Part shown: positions 5,651 through 7,700 of the stretch, piece after piece
How the letters are laid out: each line of letters begins with the position of its first letter
How positions within the stretch are numbered: the stretch's first letter is position 1
Source: JAKAWQ01 sp035549615
Lineage (GTDB): Bacteria; Pseudomonadota; Alphaproteobacteria; Acetobacterales; Acetobacteraceae
Direction of reading: 5' to 3'
Length of the DNA: 7,700 nucleotides
Assembly (NCBI GenBank): GCA_035549615.1
Contig: DASZQO010000311.1
Span: forward strand, 1 to 7,700
Program-made: the position numbers and the translations under genes
The notes under the pieces: generated by a model
What the model saw: only the letters and a program-made list of their open reading frames with translations
What the model was told of the DNA's origin: nothing
Databases searched by the model: none

Positions 5651-5968
5651 CTATTTGCGCAGGATCTGTGCGGCGAGCAGCCCGACCCCGAAAGCCACCG
5701 CAAGGCTGGTCAGCGGATGCTCCTGCACTTTGCGGTCGATCTCGTGGAGAACTTCCTTGCTCTGGCCCTTGGCGTCGGCGGCAAGCTTCTCCACCTCGGC
5801 CTGCAGTGCCGCGAAGCGCCCCTCGGCCGCTTCCTTGACGCCCGCGAAATGCTCCGAAGCCTCTGAGGCGAGGAGCTTGCGGATGCTCGCCAGCTCCTCG
5901 CGCAGCTTCTCGAACTCGGCGCGGATCACGCCCGGGTCCGCTGTCTCGTTCATGTTCATGTCCGCCAT
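5651..5968 (-). CDS. DUF883/YqjD-ElaB-like C-terminally membrane-anchored protein
   Basis: A 105-residue protein. Residues 14-80 are a charged, Ala/Glu/Lys-rich amphipathic helix likely to form a coiled coil (AEFEKLREELASIRKLLASE and onward). The C-terminal EIDRKVQEHPLTSLAVAFGVGLLAAQILRK includes the family hallmark: a D....V.E.P stretch followed by a Gly-bearing membrane helix (about 86-102) and a basic end. E. coli relatives YqjD and ElaB are inner-membrane, stationary-phase proteins that bind ribosomes; whether this one does is unknown. A strong ribosome site GGAGGAG (5982-5976) sits 7 bases before ATG 5968. The holin-like gene follows after 21 bases and probably forms a two-gene unit with it. 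Confidence 0.85.
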   Translation of the reverse strand: MADMNMNETADPGVIRAEFEKLREELASIRKLLASEASEHFAGVKEAAEGRFAALQAEVEKLAADAKGQSKEVLHEIDRKVQEHPLTSLAVAFGVGLLAAQILRK

Positions 5969-5999
5969 GATCGGTCTCCTCCGCTCAGGGGGAAACCTA

Positions 6000-6029
6000 T
6001 CACGTCGGCGGCCCCGAACGGGATGTCAA
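6000..6029 (-). promoter_or_regulatory. Possible promoter for the DUF883/holin-like pair
   Basis: A perfect TTGACA (6029-6024, minus strand) lies between trxA and the DUF883 gene. The best -10 candidates, CGTGAT or GTGATA, need spacers of 19-20 bases, longer than ideal, so only the -35 is convincing. Confidence 0.3.
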
Positions 6030-6033
6030 CCTC

Positions 6034-6067
6034 GGGGATCGCACCCTTCGAGGCCGGGCCGATCCCC
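6034..6067 (-). terminator. Possible hairpin terminator after trxA
   Basis: CGATCCCC (6060-6067) and GGGGATCG (6034-6041) form a perfect 8-bp stem with an 18-base loop, 14 bases after the trxA stop codon. No U-run follows on the minus strand, so intrinsic termination is uncertain. It may instead protect or delimit the trxA transcript. Confidence 0.35.
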
Positions 6068-6081
6068 TGACCTTCGCCGAC

Positions 6082-6414
6082 TCAGCCTGCGAGGCTGCTC
6101 TCGATCCAGGCCTTGAGGCGGCTCTTCGGCGCGGCGCCGATCTGGGTCGCGGCAGGCTTGCCGTCCTTGAAGATGATCAGGGTCGGGATGCCGCGGACCG
6201 CATAGGTGTTCGGCGTCACCGGGTTTTCGTCGATATTGACCTTGGCGACGGTCAGCCGCCCCGCGAATTCATCCGCCAGCTCCTCAAGCGCCGGCGCGAT
6301 AACCCGGCACGGACCGCACCAGACGGCCCAGAAATCCACGAGCACCGGCCCCTTGGCGGCCAGCACGTCGGTGGCGAAGCTCTGATCGGTAACAGCCTTG
6401 GTGTTGTCGCTCAT
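6082..6414 (-). CDS. trxA: Thioredoxin
   Basis: A 110-residue thioredoxin, the usual size for the family: a cytoplasmic dithiol-disulfide reductant recycled by thioredoxin reductase. The active site is W32-C33-G34-P35-C36 (AVWCGPCRVIAP), preceded by VDFW with the buried Asp at D27. The cis-proline loop is RGIPTLIIFKDG, with P77. All catalytic positions are present. An in-frame ATG at 6474 would add 20 residues unlike thioredoxin and overlap the addA stop codon. ATG 6414 is preferred because it begins at the normal family N-terminus and has AGGA 8 bases upstream. It follows addA by 56 bases, an order I associate with alphaproteobacteria, and is probably co-transcribed with it. Confidence 0.96.
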   Translation of the reverse strand: MSDNTKAVTDQSFATDVLAAKGPVLVDFWAVWCGPCRVIAPALEELADEFAGRLTVAKVNIDENPVTPNTYAVRGIPTLIIFKDGKPAATQIGAAPKSRLKAWIESSLAG

Positions 6415-6470
6415 GGCGCGAATCCTGCCTCCGAAGTCGGATCGAGCAAATGGGCAGGCCCCGGTTGCGG

Positions 6471-7700
6471 TCAAGCCGGGGACGAATTCGCCCCGTCTCT
6501 GCCTGGGTTGTGCGGATCGAGGAGCGCATCGGGCAGAATGTCCACGCGCAACGCCTCGGTCCAGACCAGTGCCGCGATCACCGTGCGCTCCGGGAACACG
6601 CCGCGCAGCACCGCGCGATAGGACGCGAGCTGGCGAAGATAGAGCGGGGGTGTCTCGGCGAGCGTCGCCGGGGGGCGGCGGTTGGTCTTGAAATCGACAA
6701 AAAGGACGCGATCGGGCAGCACCGCGAGCCGATCGACCAGGCCGCCGACCACGCGCCCGCCGATCACGCCGGTGAGCGGCACCTCGGCCCGACCGGACGG
6801 CCCGAACAGGGGGGCAAGCTCGGGGTGGGCGAGCACCTCAAGCACCGCTTGGGCGAGCGTGGCGGCCTCCCCTGATTCGAGCCCGTGGGCCGGGCGGGCA
6901 AAGAAATCCCGTGCCGCCTCGGCCCGCCGGGTCGCCGGCAGAGAAGGCAGGTGCTGGAGCGCCGCATGCACCAGCGTGCCACGCCGGAACCGTCTCCCCG
7001 CCGGATCGCGAAGCGCGAGCGGAGACCCGGAGGCGGGCGGCGTGCCGAGCTCCACCCCTTCCGGCCGGCTCGGGGCGAGCGGGGCCGGCCGGGCCGGCTC
7101 GGCCGGCGGCGGCAGCGCCCGCCAGTGCGGCGCTCTTCCCGCCCATGCGGGCAGAGGGGCGGTTTCGCCACCCGCGGCCGCCGGCTCCCTTTCCGGCGCC
7201 GCAAGCTGGGGCACGGCGAAGCGCAAATATTCGCCGCCCCATTCGCCCCGGAACGGCAGCCGCTCAGGACCAAGACGGGCGAAGCCCTGTTCCACCAGCC
7301 GATACCAGCACCCATCGGGCAACGCGCTTCGCATCTCCCAGCCGGCCACCACCAGCCGGTCCTCGGCGCGGGTCAGCGCGACATAAAGAAGCCGGTTATG
7401 CTCCGCGATCGCGGCCTCTCTTCGCCGCGCCGCGAGCGTTTCGATCGCCTGGCAGCGAAATTCGCGGCTGGGCGCGTAGAGCGGCAGCTCCGTGCCCGTG
7501 AGCGGATCGACACCGTAAAACAGCGTCTCGTCGTCGGGCGGCAGGCCGGTCGTGTCGGGCAGGATCACCAGCGGTGCCTGCAGCCCCTTGGCGCCATGCA
7601 CGGTCATCACCCGCACCATCCCGCCGGGGCCCTCCGCCTGCCGCTCCACCTCCGCGCCGGCCTGCCCGATCCAGTACAGGAACCCTTGCAGCGAGGGCAC
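6471..7700 (-). CDS. addA: AddA helicase-nuclease, C-terminal part (5' end outside window)
   Basis: The last 409 codons of a RecB/AddA-type double-strand-break repair protein. Numbering is from the window edge. UvrD-type helicase motif V is VRVMTVHGAKGLQAPLVILPDT (29-50) and motif VI is EHNRLLYVALTRAEDRLVV (100-118), whose Arg contacts ATP. A Pro/Ala-rich linker (about 165-235) leads to the RecB-family nuclease: RRGTLVHAALQHL (239-251, H245), GGLVDRLAVL (319-328, D323), VLFVDFKTNR (332-341, D336 and K338), and YLRQLASYRAVL (354-365). All nuclease residues are present, so the nuclease looks active. AddA pairs with AddB to resect DNA ends for RecA loading; addB would be expected upstream, beyond 7700. 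The codon at the window edge is GTG inside the gene, not a start. Confidence 0.95.
   Translation of the reverse strand: MPSLQGFLYWIGQAGAEVERQAEGPGGMVRVMTVHGAKGLQAPLVILPDTTGLPPDDETLFYGVDPLTGTELPLYAPSREFRCQAIETLAARRREAAIAEHNRLLYVALTRAEDRLVVAGWEMRSALPDGCWYRLVEQGFARLGPERLPFRGEWGGEYLRFAVPQLAAPEREPAAAGGETAPLPAWAGRAPHWRALPPPAEPARPAPLAPSRPEGVELGTPPASGSPLALRDPAGRRFRRGTLVHAALQHLPSLPATRRAEAARDFFARPAHGLESGEAATLAQAVLEVLAHPELAPLFGPSGRAEVPLTGVIGGRVVGGLVDRLAVLPDRVLFVDFKTNRRPPATLAETPPLYLRQLASYRAVLRGVFPERTVIAALVWTEALRVDILPDALLDPHNPGRDGANSSPA

Noticed and set aside
6682..7386. Plus-strand ORF of 234 codons
   Set aside because: Antisense to the addA nuclease region; Ser/Arg/Ala-rich shadow.
1..7700. CRISPR array, insertion sequence or prophage
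   Set aside because: No regularly spaced direct repeats, no transposase or integrase motifs, and the holin-like gene has no phage neighbours.

Overview
The window reads as chromosomal DNA of a GC-rich alphaproteobacterium. An addA end followed on the same strand by trxA is an arrangement I associate with this class. The thioredoxin, the DUF883/holin-like pair and a two-stem intergenic palindrome of the alphaproteobacterial kind agree. Rhodospirillales/Acetobacteraceae is my best guess for the order and family, but this is not proven.

Left part (1-3130, looser gene packing, accessory in character). Bases 1-305 hold the 3' end of an FkbM-family methyltransferase gene broken by a frameshift near base 93. 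The reading frame upstream of the break (tLDDIV) and the one downstream (IDAEG...) are both clearly FkbM. A 380-base gene-free stretch follows, containing a perfect 12-bp palindrome and a 105-bp two-stem palindromic repeat. Next is a large minus-strand gene for a Tat-exported berberine-bridge-type flavoprotein oxidase carrying both residues for bicovalent FAD. A long gene-free gap (2216-2768) separates it from a divergently transcribed small EutQ-like cupin.

Middle (3269-5170). On the minus strand, a YciA-type acyl-CoA thioesterase precedes a VOC-fold protein with an unusual Lys/Arg-rich tail; the two could share a transcript. Divergent from the thioesterase is a DUF218/YdcF-like membrane protein.

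Right part (5267-7700, minus strand, dense and housekeeping-like). Reading in the direction of transcription: the 3' end of addA (double-strand-break repair helicase/nuclease, entering from beyond base 7700), trxA (thioredoxin), a DUF883/YqjD-like membrane-anchored coiled-coil protein, and a small holin-like membrane protein that appears translationally coupled to it.

I found no CRISPR array, tRNA, rRNA, intact insertion sequence or prophage. Nothing amounts to a clear new multi-gene system. The items most worth checking are the broken FkbM gene, the palindromic repeat element, the basic tail on the VOC protein, and the divergent oxidase/cupin pair with its long control region.
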